This document shows positions 7,425 to 15,812 of a stretch of 64,000 nt of DNA, piece by piece. The stretch's first letter is position 1; every line of letters starts with the position of its first letter. This stretch comes from Roseisolibacter agri (GTDB taxonomy: Bacteria; Gemmatimonadota; Gemmatimonadetes; Gemmatimonadales; Gemmatimonadaceae): NCBI RefSeq assembly GCF_030159095.1, contig NZ_BRXS01000007.1:434001-498000 (forward strand), in the 5' to 3' direction. The translations under genes and the position numbers were made by a program. The notes under the pieces are model-generated. The model saw only the letters and a program-made list of their open reading frames with translations, had not been told where the DNA came from and searched no databases.

Positions 7425-8938
7425 GCGCGCTGCCCCTCGTGCTGCGCACCTTCGCGCGCCGCGCCGTCGTCGCGGTGGGCGTCGCGCTCGCGGCGCTCGC
7501 GAGCAGCGCGCACGTCGGCACCAACGACGCCTTCTTCGACGGGCCCGCGGGACCGTACGCGGTGCGCGTGTCCGTTCGCCCGCCGGGCGTGATCCCCGGC
7601 CAGGCGCAGATCACCGTGCGCGTGCTGCAGGGCGACGCGCGCCGCGTGCAGGTGCAGGCCGCGCAGTGGAACGTCGGCACGAAGGGCGCGCCCGCGCCCG
7701 ACGACGCCGCACCCGTCGCCGGCGAGCGCGGGCTGTGGGCCGCGCAGCTCTGGCTCATGACGTCCGGCTCGTACATGGTCAACGTCGCCGTCGACGGCGC
7801 GCAGGGCACGGGCACCGCCACGGTGCCGATCCTCGCCGTCGCGACCGCGCGGCTCGGCATGCAGCGCGCGATGGGCTGGATGCTCGTGGTGCTCGGCGGC
7901 GTGCTGGTGGCGGGGCTCGTCACGCTCTTCGGCGCCGCGGCGCGCGAGGGCGGGCTGCCGCCGGGCGAGGCGCCGGATCGCAGGCACCGCCTGGCCGGCC
8001 GCATCGCCGCGAGTGGCGCCGCCGCCGTCGCCGCGCTCTTCCTGCTCGGTGGCAGCCGCTGGTGGGACGCGGTGGACCGCGAGTACGCGCAGGGCATGTA
8101 TCGCCCGCTCGCCTCGCGTGCCGACGTCCGGTGGGGCGAGGGCGGGCAGCGCATCCTCCGCTTCGTCGTCACGGACACGACGTGGATGGGTGGGCGCATG
8201 ACGCCGCTGATTCCTGACCACGGGAAGCTGATGCACCTGTTCGCGGTGCGCGACTCGTCGCTCGACGCGTTCGCGCACCTGCACCCCACGCGCCTCGACT
8301 CGGCCACCTTCGAGACCGCGTTCCCGCCGCTGCCGACGGGCCGCTACCGCATCTTCGCGGACGTGGTGCACGAGAGCGGCTTCGCGCGCACGCTGGTCGC
8401 CACGGCGGACGTCGCGAACGGCCCGAAGCCCGCCACGCTCACGGGCGCCACGGGTGACGACGCGTGGCTCATCGGCCCGGTCGGCGATGCGAGCGCGCGC
8501 CGCTACGCGACGGGCGGCGGGATCACGGTCGCATGGGACTCGACCGCCCCGATCACGGCGGGCGCGGAGACGACGCTGCGCTTCACGGTGCGCGACACGA
8601 CGGGGCAGGTGGCGCAGCTGGAGCCGTACATGGGCATGGCCGGGCACGCGATGGTGATGCGCGACGACGGCTCGGTGTTCGTGCACCTGCATCCCATGGG
8701 CTCGATCTCGGTCGCGGCGCAGGAGCGGATGCTGCGGCGCGAGCGCGGCGACACGGCGCAGCACGGCGAGCGCCAGCCGGTGGACACGAGCACGCACGCC
8801 TCGCATGGCCCCACGGCGTTCGCCGGCACGCTCGGCTTCCCGTTCGCCTTCCCGAAGCCGGGCCGCTACCGCGTCTGGGTGCAGGTGCGACACGGCGGCG
8901 CCGTGCGCACGGCGGCGTTCGACACGACGGTGCGCTGA
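7421..8938 (+). CDS. membrane-anchored exported protein with HxHP motifs
   Basis: 505 residues, unknown function. An N-terminal signal or anchor (VVAVGVALAALASSAHVG) is followed by a beta-rich domain (about 40-140), two transmembrane segments (about 148-172 and 190-210), and a long second beta-rich region. That region twice carries a similar motif: LMHLFAVRDSSLDAFAHLHP (near 270) and HAMVMRDDGSVFVHLHP (near 412), suggesting two related Ig-like or YtkA/FixH-like domains that could bind copper or another metal through the histidines. GTG start overlaps the preceding membrane protein stop (GTGA). It converges on the next gene with only three bases between stops. Confidence 0.7.
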   Translation: MSALPLVLRTFARRAVVAVGVALAALASSAHVGTNDAFFDGPAGPYAVRVSVRPPGVIPGQAQITVRVLQGDARRVQVQAAQWNVGTKGAPAPDDAAPVAGERGLWAAQLWLMTSGSYMVNVAVDGAQGTGTATVPILAVATARLGMQRAMGWMLVVLGGVLVAGLVTLFGAAAREGGLPPGEAPDRRHRLAGRIAASGAAAVAALFLLGGSRWWDAVDREYAQGMYRPLASRADVRWGEGGQRILRFVVTDTTWMGGRMTPLIPDHGKLMHLFAVRDSSLDAFAHLHPTRLDSATFETAFPPLPTGRYRIFADVVHESGFARTLVATADVANGPKPATLTGATGDDAWLIGPVGDASARRYATGGGITVAWDSTAPITAGAETTLRFTVRDTTGQVAQLEPYMGMAGHAMVMRDDGSVFVHLHPMGSISVAAQERMLRRERGDTAQHGERQPVDTSTHASHGPTAFAGTLGFPFAFPKPGRYRVWVQVRHGGAVRTAAFDTTVR

Positions 8939-8941
8939 GCG

Positions 8942-9391
8942 TCAGATCGGAACGTCGGGCGCCTCGCGGGCGACGTCGGCCAGCGGCACGCGGATGCCCG
9001 TGGACGCGGCGACGGGCACGTGCGCGTGCAGCCGGGCCGGATCGAAGTAGGCGGTGAAGCGCACGATGCGCCCCTCGCGCGTCTCGATGGTGCTCACGCC
9101 GGCGTACGTCGTGTCGACGCCGGCGGCAGTGCGGCAGCGCGAGGTCCACTCGAGTATCACGCGCCGCTCGCTCTCCAGCACCGCGTGGAAGCGCGAGCGC
9201 ACCGACTGGAACGAGTGGCGGTAGGCGGTCCAGAAGCGGCGCGCGCCGTCGGGGCCGACCTGCGTGACGTGCTCGGTGGGCGAGGTGAGCACGGCGTCCT
9301 CACCGAACAGCGCGACCATCGCGTCGATGTCGCCGTCGTCCTCGATGCGCCGGAGCGCCGTGACGAACTCCTGTGCCGTGGGAGTGGACAT
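8942..9391 (-). CDS. NTF2-like (SnoaL/ketosteroid-isomerase fold) protein
   Basis: 149-residue protein of the NTF2-like superfamily: an N-terminal helix TAQEFVTALRRIEDDGDIDAM, then VALFGEDAVLTSP, a helix region RFWTAYRHSFQSV, and strands RRVILEWTSRC and TYAGVSTIETREGRIVRFTAYFDP. Such proteins are small-molecule isomerases, hydratases or binding modules; nothing here fixes the substrate. The ATG at 9391 is preferred because the 17 upstream in-frame codons are Ser/Ala-rich and come from a repeat (9401-9546). Confidence 0.8.
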   Translation of the reverse strand: MSTPTAQEFVTALRRIEDDGDIDAMVALFGEDAVLTSPTEHVTQVGPDGARRFWTAYRHSFQSVRSRFHAVLESERRVILEWTSRCRTAAGVDTTYAGVSTIETREGRIVRFTAYFDPARLHAHVPVAASTGIRVPLADVAREAPDVPI

Positions 9392-9400
9392 GGTGGCTGT

Positions 9401-9546
9401 GGCGGAGGACGATAGGGCGGAGGACGGAACGGCGGACGACAATGGAGCGTGAAACGGTGGGGCGGACCTTTCAAGCCTCCGGCCTCAGGCGCCGTTCCGC
9501 TCCATCGTATCACGCCGTTCCGTCCTCCGCTTCATCGTCCTCCGCC
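9401..9546. repeat. 49-base imperfect inverted repeat built of GCGGAGGACGAT units
   Basis: Left arm 9401-9449 is complementary to right arm 9498-9546 with uninterrupted blocks of 13 bp (9401-9413 with 9534-9546), 18 bp (9417-9434 with 9513-9530) and 8 bp (9442-9449 with 9498-9505). The loop is 48 bases. Each arm contains tandem GCGGAGGAC-type units, and the right arm continues with another unit to 9563, supplying the stop codon of the nucleotidyltransferase gene. It fills the space between two minus-strand genes and could act as a terminator or processing site. Confidence 0.8.
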
Positions 9547-9561
9547 GTATCGTCCTCCGCT

Positions 9562-10452
9562 TCACTTCTTGGTTCCGATCGCTTCCGTCCACTCCTCGAT
9601 CTCGTCCGCGCTCATGTTCCCGTTCGGCGTCAGGCGCCCGTCCGCGTAGCCCCACTCGAGCACGTCCGGCAGGTACTGCTGCCGCGACAGGATCGTCCCC
9701 TGGCACAGCCGGCCGACGTCGGCGTTCTCCGACAGCTCGGCGCGCAGGCGCTCCAGCAGCGTGTCCATCACCCACGTCGGGATGCGCGTGCGCTCGGCCG
9801 GATAGACGAAGCCGAACAGCACCGTGATCGACAGCAGCACGCGCCAGTGCTGGCCGAAGCGGTCGAGCACGCGCTGCCAGTCCAGCTTCTCGGCGCGCGC
9901 GCGCAGCAGGTGGATCACGTCGCTGCCGTCGTAGCGCTCGCGCTCCATCACGAACGCCTTCGACCAGAGCATCTCCTCGGCCGGCGCCAGCTTCACCTCG
10001 ACGCCCAGGACCTCCCCTGTGGGCGCGTGGCTGAACCAGTCGGCGTCCACGGGCGCGACGCCGTTGCCGGAGCTGAAGATGAGGTCGACGAACTCCTTCC
10101 CCTCGTAAGCCTTGCCGAGCCAGTGCGGGAAGGTGAGCTCGGTGCGGAAGCCCGCGTCGTCCAGCACGTCGAGCGCGCGCTCGATGTCGTCCTTCGCGAC
10201 GAAGAGGTCGAAGTCCTTCGTCGAGCGCGGGATGCCGGTGAACGGCGTGAACGCGTACGCGCCGCCCACGAGGAACGGGACGTCGCCGGCCTGCAGCGAC
10301 TCCATCACGCGGCGGTAGACCGCCTGCGCGGCGGGCGAGGCGAGGTCGGTGCGGCGCGGCGGGCGCGGCGCGGTGCGCCGCTCCCGTTTCTTGCGCCGAG
10401 GCCGCTTGAGCGCGTTGGGCTCCTCTGGGTCGCGCAGCTGGTCTGTGCTCAC
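9562..10452 (-). CDS. nucleotidyltransferase-like protein
   Basis: 296 residues. After a basic, likely disordered N-terminus (KRPRRKKRERR, about 16-26), the sequence FLVGGAYAFTPFTGIPRST followed by KDFDLFVAKDD gives the GG...DxD signature of the nucleotidyltransferase superfamily (MNT/AbiEii-like). Then come DVLDDAGFRTE, FVDLIFSSGNG and a helical C-terminal half. It may transfer a nucleotide to a protein or RNA, or be inactive; no toxin/antitoxin partner is next to it. ATG or GTG start at 10452. Its stop lies inside a repeat unit, and it is divergent from the metallophosphoesterase. Confidence 0.68.
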   Translation of the reverse strand: MSTDQLRDPEEPNALKRPRRKKRERRTAPRPPRRTDLASPAAQAVYRRVMESLQAGDVPFLVGGAYAFTPFTGIPRSTKDFDLFVAKDDIERALDVLDDAGFRTELTFPHWLGKAYEGKEFVDLIFSSGNGVAPVDADWFSHAPTGEVLGVEVKLAPAEEMLWSKAFVMERERYDGSDVIHLLRARAEKLDWQRVLDRFGQHWRVLLSITVLFGFVYPAERTRIPTWVMDTLLERLRAELSENADVGRLCQGTILSRQQYLPDVLEWGYADGRLTPNGNMSADEIEEWTEAIGTKK

Positions 10453-10563
10453 GGGCGGAACGGTTGTTGAAACGGGGCGGGCAGCAGGACGGCCGCGTGC
10501 GCGCCCGGATCGTCCCGGCCACCGCCCCGCCCGTCGTCACCCGCCCCAGCCCAAGCATCGACC

Positions 10564-11406
10564 ATGCCCACTGTCCGTATCGCCGCGATGGCCGACGTCC
10601 ACGTCAGCAAGACGTCGCAGGGAGCGCTCGCGCCGATCCTCGCCCAGGTCGCGGATCGGGCCGACGTGCTCCTGCTGTGCGGCGATCTGACCGACTACGG
10701 CTCGGCCGAGGAGGGGCGCGTGCTCGTGAAGGAGCTCGCGACGCTGCGGATGCCGATCATCGCGGTGCTCGGCAACCACGACTTCGAGATGGGCCATCCG
10801 CAGGAGCTCGTGGCGCAGCTGCGCGACGCGGGCGTCGTCGTGCTCGACGGCGAGTCGCACGAGGTGCAGGGCATCGGCTTCGCCGGCATCAAGGGCTTCG
10901 CGGGCGGCTTCGGGCGCTCGACGCTCGGCTCGTGGGGCGAGACGGGGATCAAGGCGTTCGTGAAGGAGGCCGTCGACGAGACGCTGAAGCTCGAGACGGC
11001 GCTCGCGCGGCTGCGCACGCGGCAGAAGGTCGCGCTGCTCCACTACTCGCCGGTGCGCGCGACCGTCGAGGGCGAGCCGCTCGAGATCTTCCCCTGGCTC
11101 GGCTGCGGGCGGCACGAGGAGCCGCTCCTGCGCTACAAGGTGAGCGCGGTCTTCCACGGCCACGCGCACAACGGCTGCCCCGAAGGGAAGCTGAGCAACG
11201 GCGCACCCGTCTACAACGTCGCGATGCCGCTGCTGAAGAAGCGGTTCCCGGAGCAGCTCCCCGTGCGCTTCCTGGAGATCGATCCGGACGTCGGCGGCGA
11301 CGCGGACTCCGAGCCGCGCTACGAGGGGCCCGAGCGCCGGCGCGGCGTCGGCGATCCGGCGCCCGCGCGAGATACGACCGCGGGCAACGGCGTCGCCGCG
11401 CACTGA
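10564..11406 (+). CDS. calcineurin-like metallophosphoesterase
   Basis: 280-residue phosphoesterase with the full set of binuclear-metal motifs in order: ADVHVS (Asp-x-His, residues 9-11), LLCGDLTDYG, VLGNHDFEMG, ALLHYSPVRA and VFHGHAHNG. Family members hydrolyse phosphomonoesters or phosphodiesters such as cyclic nucleotides; the substrate is not evident. The C-terminus is Pro/Arg-rich (EPRYEGPERRRG) and probably disordered. ATG start at 10564; it diverges from the nucleotidyltransferase gene and converges on the alcohol dehydrogenase across a hairpin. Confidence 0.85.
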   Translation: MPTVRIAAMADVHVSKTSQGALAPILAQVADRADVLLLCGDLTDYGSAEEGRVLVKELATLRMPIIAVLGNHDFEMGHPQELVAQLRDAGVVVLDGESHEVQGIGFAGIKGFAGGFGRSTLGSWGETGIKAFVKEAVDETLKLETALARLRTRQKVALLHYSPVRATVEGEPLEIFPWLGCGRHEEPLLRYKVSAVFHGHAHNGCPEGKLSNGAPVYNVAMPLLKKRFPEQLPVRFLEIDPDVGGDADSEPRYEGPERRRGVGDPAPARDTTAGNGVAAH

Positions 11407-11424
11407 CGGGCGGTGACGAATGCA

Positions 11425-11462
11425 AAGCGGGGCGGGGCGCCGATCGGCGTCCCGCCCCGCTT
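11425..11462. terminator. bidirectional hairpin terminator
   Basis: Perfect 12-bp stem (aagcggggcggg with cccgccccgctt) around a palindromic loop containing cgccgatcggcg. It lies between convergent genes; AA at one end and TT at the other fit use from both strands. Confidence 0.75.
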
Positions 11463-11477
11463 CACATCCATCGTCGA

Positions 11478-12653
11478 TCAGGGCTTCAGCACGACCTTCA
11501 GGCAGTCGTCGCGCTTCTCCTGGAACACCTCGTACATCTTCGGCGCGTCGTCCAGCCGCTCCGTGTGCGAGATGATCCGCGACGGATCGATGTCGCCGCG
11601 CTCGACGCGCTCGAGCAGCGGGCGCATGTACTTGTGCGTGTGCGTCTGGCCCATCTTGAAGGTGAGGCCCTTCGCGAACGCCTGGCCCATCGGGAACTTG
11701 TCGATGAAGCCCGTATAGACGCCCGGGAGGCTCACCGTGCCGCCCTTGCCGCACGCCTGGATCGCCTGCCGCAGCGCGGACGCGCGGTCCATCTGCAGCT
11801 TCGCCTTCTGCTTCGTCTTCTCGTAGCCGGCGTAGATCCCGGTGCCGTGCGCCTCCATCCCCACCGCGTCGATGACGTGATCGGGACCGCGGCCGCCGGT
11901 CATCTGCTTCAGCGTCTCGACGATGTCGTCGGTGTCGTCCTCGTAGTTGAGGATCTCCGCGCCCCACAGGTCGCGCGCCTTGTTCAGCCGGTACTGGAAG
12001 CGGTCGACGCAGATCACGCGCTCGGCGCCGAGCATGAACGCGCTGGCGACCGCGAACTGGCCGACGGGGCCCGCACCCCACACCGCGACCGTGTCGCCGC
12101 GGCGGATGCCGCACTGCTCGGCCGCCTGGTAGCCCGTCGGGAAGATGTCGGTGAGGAAGAGGACCTTCTCGTCCTCGATCCCGCTCTCGATCTTCAGCCC
12201 GCCGACGTCCGCGAACGGCACGCGCACGAACTCCGCCTGACCGCCCGCATAGCCGCCGTAGAGATGCGAGTAGCCGAACAGCCCCGACGTGCTGAAGCCG
12301 TTCATCCCCTCCAGCGCGGCGGCGTTGGGGTTCGAGTTGTCGCACAGCGACCAGAGATCGTGCTGGCAGTAGTAGCAGTTGCCGCACGCGATGTCGAACG
12401 GCACCGCGATGCGGTCGCCCTTCTTCAGGTTCGTGACGCCCTTGCCGACCTCCTCGACGACGCCCATGAACTCGTGGCCGAGGATGTCGCCCTTCATCAT
12501 CGAGGGCACGAGGCCGCCGTAGAGATGCAGGTCCGAGCCGCAGATCGCGGTCGACGTGATGCGCACGATCGCGTCGCGCGGATTGATGATCTCGGGATCC
12601 GGCACGCGGTCGACCCGCATGTCCTCCACGCCGTGCCAGCAGCAGGCCTTCAT
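11478..12653 (-). CDS. zinc-dependent alcohol/formaldehyde-type dehydrogenase
   Basis: 391-residue medium-chain dehydrogenase. Catalytic-zinc region STAICGSDLHLYGG and GHEFMGVVEEVGKG; structural-zinc cysteines in CGNCYYCQHDLWSLC; Rossmann motif VWGAGPVGQFAVASAF. The opening MKACCWHGVEDMRVDRVPDP and the inserted GGYAGGQAEFVRVPFAD are typical of the glutathione-independent formaldehyde dehydrogenase-like group, so NAD-dependent oxidation of a small alcohol or aldehyde is likely. Its ATG overlaps the stop of the SRPBCC gene by four bases, so the two are coupled. Substrate is inferred from family only. Confidence 0.88.
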   Translation of the reverse strand: MKACCWHGVEDMRVDRVPDPEIINPRDAIVRITSTAICGSDLHLYGGLVPSMMKGDILGHEFMGVVEEVGKGVTNLKKGDRIAVPFDIACGNCYYCQHDLWSLCDNSNPNAAALEGMNGFSTSGLFGYSHLYGGYAGGQAEFVRVPFADVGGLKIESGIEDEKVLFLTDIFPTGYQAAEQCGIRRGDTVAVWGAGPVGQFAVASAFMLGAERVICVDRFQYRLNKARDLWGAEILNYEDDTDDIVETLKQMTGGRGPDHVIDAVGMEAHGTGIYAGYEKTKQKAKLQMDRASALRQAIQACGKGGTVSLPGVYTGFIDKFPMGQAFAKGLTFKMGQTHTHKYMRPLLERVERGDIDPSRIISHTERLDDAPKMYEVFQEKRDDCLKVVLKP

Positions 12654-13669
12654 GCGCGCGCCTCCCAGGTCGCGGGTTCCGTCGTGTTGATGCCGCGCTC
12701 CGCGTCGCCGGGCGTGGGCACGTGCTGCGGCTCGTGCGCCGCGCGCGCCGCGCGCTGCTGCAGGTCGTCGATCGCGGCGCCGGTCTGGCCAGTGCTGACC
12801 TTGGCGTTGAAGTCCGCCTGACGCGCGCGCTTCCCCTGGCCCGGGATCTCGCTCACGGGCAGCTCGCCCGTCTCGAGCAGCGCCTTGTAGCGGCGCAGGT
12901 CCTCGCGCACCTGCAGGTCCGGCTCCTCGCCCAGCAGGCGCGCCAGCGTCACGCCCACGCGGCCGGCCGGCGGCTCGTACTCCAGGACCACCCTGACCTC
13001 CACACCACGGCCACCGGGCACGTCGCTGAAGTGCACGGAGCCCGCATTCGGTACCGAGGCACCCGGCAGCGACTTCCACGCGAGCAGCTCGTCGGGGATC
13101 TCGTTGACGATCTCCGCGTCCCAGCTCACGGTGCGGCCGGCCGGCGCCTTCGCGACCCAGTGCGAGCGCTGCGAGTCGTGCACCGTCACCGACTCGAGGT
13201 GCTTGAAGATGCGCGGCAGGTTCTCGAGCTGGCGCCAGAAGCCGTAGATCGCCGCGCGCGGCTGACCGTAGATCGTGACCGAGCGCTCGACCTTCGTCGC
13301 CTTCTGCGCGTCGAGCGCCGCGGCCCTGCCATGCTGCTGCACGACGCCCGACCCCTCGTCGCGCGCGATGCCGCCGCCGTGTCCCACGCTGCTCACGCCC
13401 ATCATGTCGTACGCGGGGCAGTGGCCGGTGACTCCGCGCTCCAGCAGCAGGCCGCCCAGCAGCCCGAGCGCGAGGCCGGTGGTGTCCTTGCGCCGCAGCG
13501 CGTACGCCGCGAGCGCGCCACCCGCAGCCACCGACAGCGCGCGCTCCACGGTGTTGACGTTCGTCCACGCGCGCGAGCCCTCGCGCGGCGCCCTCCTCGC
13601 CGGACGCGACTCCGACCGCCACGCGCCGTTCGCTCCGTGCCCTGCCGATCCCTCGGCCATCCGTGCCAT
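12650..13669 (-). CDS. SRPBCC protein with N-terminal DUF2892-like membrane hairpin
   Basis: 339-residue fusion. Residues about 37-95 (NTVERALSVAAGGALAAYAL, then TGLALGLLGGLLLERGVTGHCPAY) match the YgaP-like DUF2892 two-helix membrane module with its GHCP turn. Residues about 125-275 form a cyclase/dehydrase-type SRPBCC domain (VERSVTIYGQPRAAIYGFWR, ENLPRIFKHLESV, VSWDAEIVNEIPDELLAWKS). A polar tail follows. It may present or bind a hydrophobic ligand at the inner membrane. GGAGG Shine-Dalgarno lies six bases before the ATG at 13669. Coupled downstream to the zinc dehydrogenase. Confidence 0.8.
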   Translation of the reverse strand: MARMAEGSAGHGANGAWRSESRPARRAPREGSRAWTNVNTVERALSVAAGGALAAYALRRKDTTGLALGLLGGLLLERGVTGHCPAYDMMGVSSVGHGGGIARDEGSGVVQQHGRAAALDAQKATKVERSVTIYGQPRAAIYGFWRQLENLPRIFKHLESVTVHDSQRSHWVAKAPAGRTVSWDAEIVNEIPDELLAWKSLPGASVPNAGSVHFSDVPGGRGVEVRVVLEYEPPAGRVGVTLARLLGEEPDLQVREDLRRYKALLETGELPVSEIPGQGKRARQADFNAKVSTGQTGAAIDDLQQRAARAAHEPQHVPTPGDAERGINTTEPATWEARA

Positions 13670-13798
13670 CGTCGACCTCCCTCGTGCGGCGCCGCGCGCC
13701 GGGTGCGTCGTGTGGGTGCCCTCCGGTCGCGTGACCGGCGCGCGCCGGTCATGACGGCGGCGCGCACCGGCGCGAACACGAGCTGGGGAGCAAGCGAA

Positions 13799-13845
13799 GT
13801 GCCGCCCGTCACACGCCGCACCAGCGGTCGTGGGACGGGCGGCAC
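13799..13845 (-). terminator. hairpin terminator after sodC
   Basis: Perfect 11-bp stem (gtgccgcccgt with acgggcggcac) closing a 25-base loop, 27 bases downstream of the sodC stop on the minus strand. Confidence 0.6.
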
Positions 13846-13871
13846 GGGGCCGCGCACGGATGAGCCGCGCG

Positions 13872-14411
13872 TCAGCGCACGATCACGCCGCAGGCGATGC
13901 GGTCGCCGGCGTTCCCGGCGGGATCGCTCGCGTAGTCGTCGGGCGACGCGTGGATCACGATCGACGAGCCGTCCGGGTCGATCAGGCTCGTGGGACCCGT
14001 GCCGACGGTGACGCGGTCCGTGAACACGTCGACGCGCACGCTGCCCGTGGACGGCGCCGTGAAGTTCGGCAGGTCGCCCGCGTGGTGGCCCGCGGCCACG
14101 CGGAAGCCGTGCACGCGCTGCGTCGGGTTGAAGTGGCCGCCCGCGCTCGTGAACGGCGGGTCGCACCGGCCGATGTCGTGGAGGTGCATCGCGTGCACGC
14201 CCGAGGGCAGGCCGTTGAGGTCGCCGGAGATCAGCACGCCGTGCGGCGTCTGCGTGAGCGTCATGACGCCCAGCGCGCGGCCCTGCGCGTCGCGCATCTC
14301 GGCGCGCGCGCGAAGGTCGGCGGGCACGGGCGCGGGGCCGGGCTCGGCGCGTCCGCCTCCGCAGGCGGCAACGGCGAGGACGAGCAGCGAGAGCAGCGCA
14401 GTCGGGCGCAT
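13872..14411 (-). CDS. sodC: periplasmic Cu/Zn superoxide dismutase lipoprotein
   Basis: 179-residue SodC. Lipobox LAVAAC (Cys17) predicts a lipid-anchored periplasmic enzyme that dismutates superoxide. Metal ligands are present: HAMHLHDIGRCD (two copper His), AGGHFNP, HGFRVAAGHHAGDLPN (bridging and zinc His), SIVIHASPDDY (copper His), and the active-site arginine region GNAGDRIACGVI with the disulfide Cys. GGAGA Shine-Dalgarno lies just upstream of the ATG at 14411. Monocistronic, with a hairpin after it. Confidence 0.93.
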   Translation of the reverse strand: MRPTALLSLLVLAVAACGGGRAEPGPAPVPADLRARAEMRDAQGRALGVMTLTQTPHGVLISGDLNGLPSGVHAMHLHDIGRCDPPFTSAGGHFNPTQRVHGFRVAAGHHAGDLPNFTAPSTGSVRVDVFTDRVTVGTGPTSLIDPDGSSIVIHASPDDYASDPAGNAGDRIACGVIVR

Positions 14412-14557
14412 GGAATCTCCGTGGATCGGTCGAGAGGTCGGGGACGCGCACAGGGTACGCGGATGCGGGCGCGTCCGTTCGGGAGGGCGACCGCCGCACG
14501 CGGTCTCCGCTGGCAACGACCGCGCCCGCGCGATCGTGCCAGGCGCGTGGCACCGGC

Positions 14558-15802
14558 TCAGAAGCGCGCGGGCGCGCCGCTCACCGCGCGGTACGTGTCG
14601 CGCGCGATCAGCAGCTCCTCGTCGGTGGGGATGACCCACGCAGCCAGACGTGAGCCCTCGGCGTGGAACGCGCCCTCGCGGCCGCCCGCCAGCGCGTCGT
14701 TGCGCGCCGGATCGACGGCGAGCCCCATCCACTCCAGCCCCGCGCAGATGCGCGCGCGGATCTCGGGCGCGTTCTCGCCGATGCCGCCGGCGAAGACGAT
14801 CGCGTCCGCGCCGCCCATCGCCGCCAGGTACGCGCCGACGTACTTGCGCACGCGGTAGCAGAAGATGTCGATGGCCAGCGACGCGCGGCGGTCCCGGTGC
14901 TCGCGCTCCTCGGCCAGCAGCTCGCGCATGTCGTTCGTGAGCCCCGAGATGCCGAGGAGGCCCGACTGCTTGTTCAGCAGCGCCTCCGCCTCGCCGAGCG
15001 TGAGGCCTTCCTTGCCGCCGACGTAGTCGAGGATCGTCGGGTCCACGTCGCCGGAGCGCGTGCCCATCACCAGCCCCTCGAGCGGCGTGAAGCCCATCGA
15101 CGTGTCGATGGAGTCGCCGTTCTGGATGGCGCACGCCGAGCAGCCGTTGCCGAGGTGCAGCGTGACCAGCCGCGTCGCGTCGCGCGCGGTGCCGGTGAGC
15201 TGCCGCCACCGGTGCGCGACGTAGCGGTGCGACGTGCCGTGGAAGCCGTAGCGGCGCACGCGGTATCGGCGGTAGAGCTGGTACGGGATCGCGTAGAGGT
15301 ACGCGTGCGCGGGCAGCGTCTGGTGGAACGCGGTGTCGAACACCGCGACCTGCGGGACGCCCGACCCCAGCACCGCGATCGCCGCGCGGATGCCGCGCAG
15401 GTTGGCGGGGTTGTGCAGCGGCGCGAGGTCGATGGTCTCCTCGATGCCGCGCAGCACCGCGTCGTCGATGCGCACGGAGCGCGTGAAGCGCTCGCCGCCG
15501 TGCACCACGCGGTGGCCGACCGCGTCGATCTCCGCGCGACCGCCGAGCGCGACCCCGCTCTCGCCGCTCACGAGCCACGCGATGAGCCACTCGACCGCGG
15601 CGCGATGGTCGCGCAGCGTGGCGGTCGTCGTCTGCGTCGGTCCGTCGCCCGCGCGCAGCGTCACGACGGCCTCGCCGCCCAGCCGCTCGATGGTGCCGCG
15701 CGCGAGCTTCTCATCCGTGTTGTCCGTCAGCCGCTCCTGGTCCGTGCGGACCAGCTGGAACTTGAGCGAGCTGGATCCGACGTTGAGGACGAGGACGTTC
15801 AT
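14558..15802 (-). CDS. ackA: acetate kinase
   Basis: 414-residue AckA, converting acetyl phosphate and ADP to acetate and ATP (reversible). Family signatures in order: [90 protein letters not shown] and [14 protein letters not shown]. Full length. It starts 10 bases after purK and is the third gene of a purE-purK-ackA run; no phosphotransacetylase gene is adjacent, although maeB carries a Pta-like domain. A weak 6-bp hairpin (14536-14553) follows the stop. Confidence 0.95.
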   Translation of the reverse strand: MNVLVLNVGSSSLKFQLVRTDQERLTDNTDEKLARGTIERLGGEAVVTLRAGDGPTQTTTATLRDHRAAVEWLIAWLVSGESGVALGGRAEIDAVGHRVVHGGERFTRSVRIDDAVLRGIEETIDLAPLHNPANLRGIRAAIAVLGSGVPQVAVFDTAFHQTLPAHAYLYAIPYQLYRRYRVRRYGFHGTSHRYVAHRWRQLTGTARDATRLVTLHLGNGCSACAIQNGDSIDTSMGFTPLEGLVMGTRSGDVDPTILDYVGGKEGLTLGEAEALLNKQSGLLGISGLTNDMRELLAEEREHRDRRASLAIDIFCYRVRKYVGAYLAAMGGADAIVFAGGIGENAPEIRARICAGLEWMGLAVDPARNDALAGGREGAFHAEGSRLAAWVIPTDEELLIARDTYRAVSGAPARF

Positions 15803-15812
15803 CGAATGCGAC

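Noticed and set aside
11478-13622. A single large fusion of the zinc dehydrogenase with an upstream domain
   Set aside because: The upstream part of the frame is antisense-like Arg/Ala-rich sequence overlapping the real SRPBCC gene in another frame; the dehydrogenase has a normal ATG at 12653.
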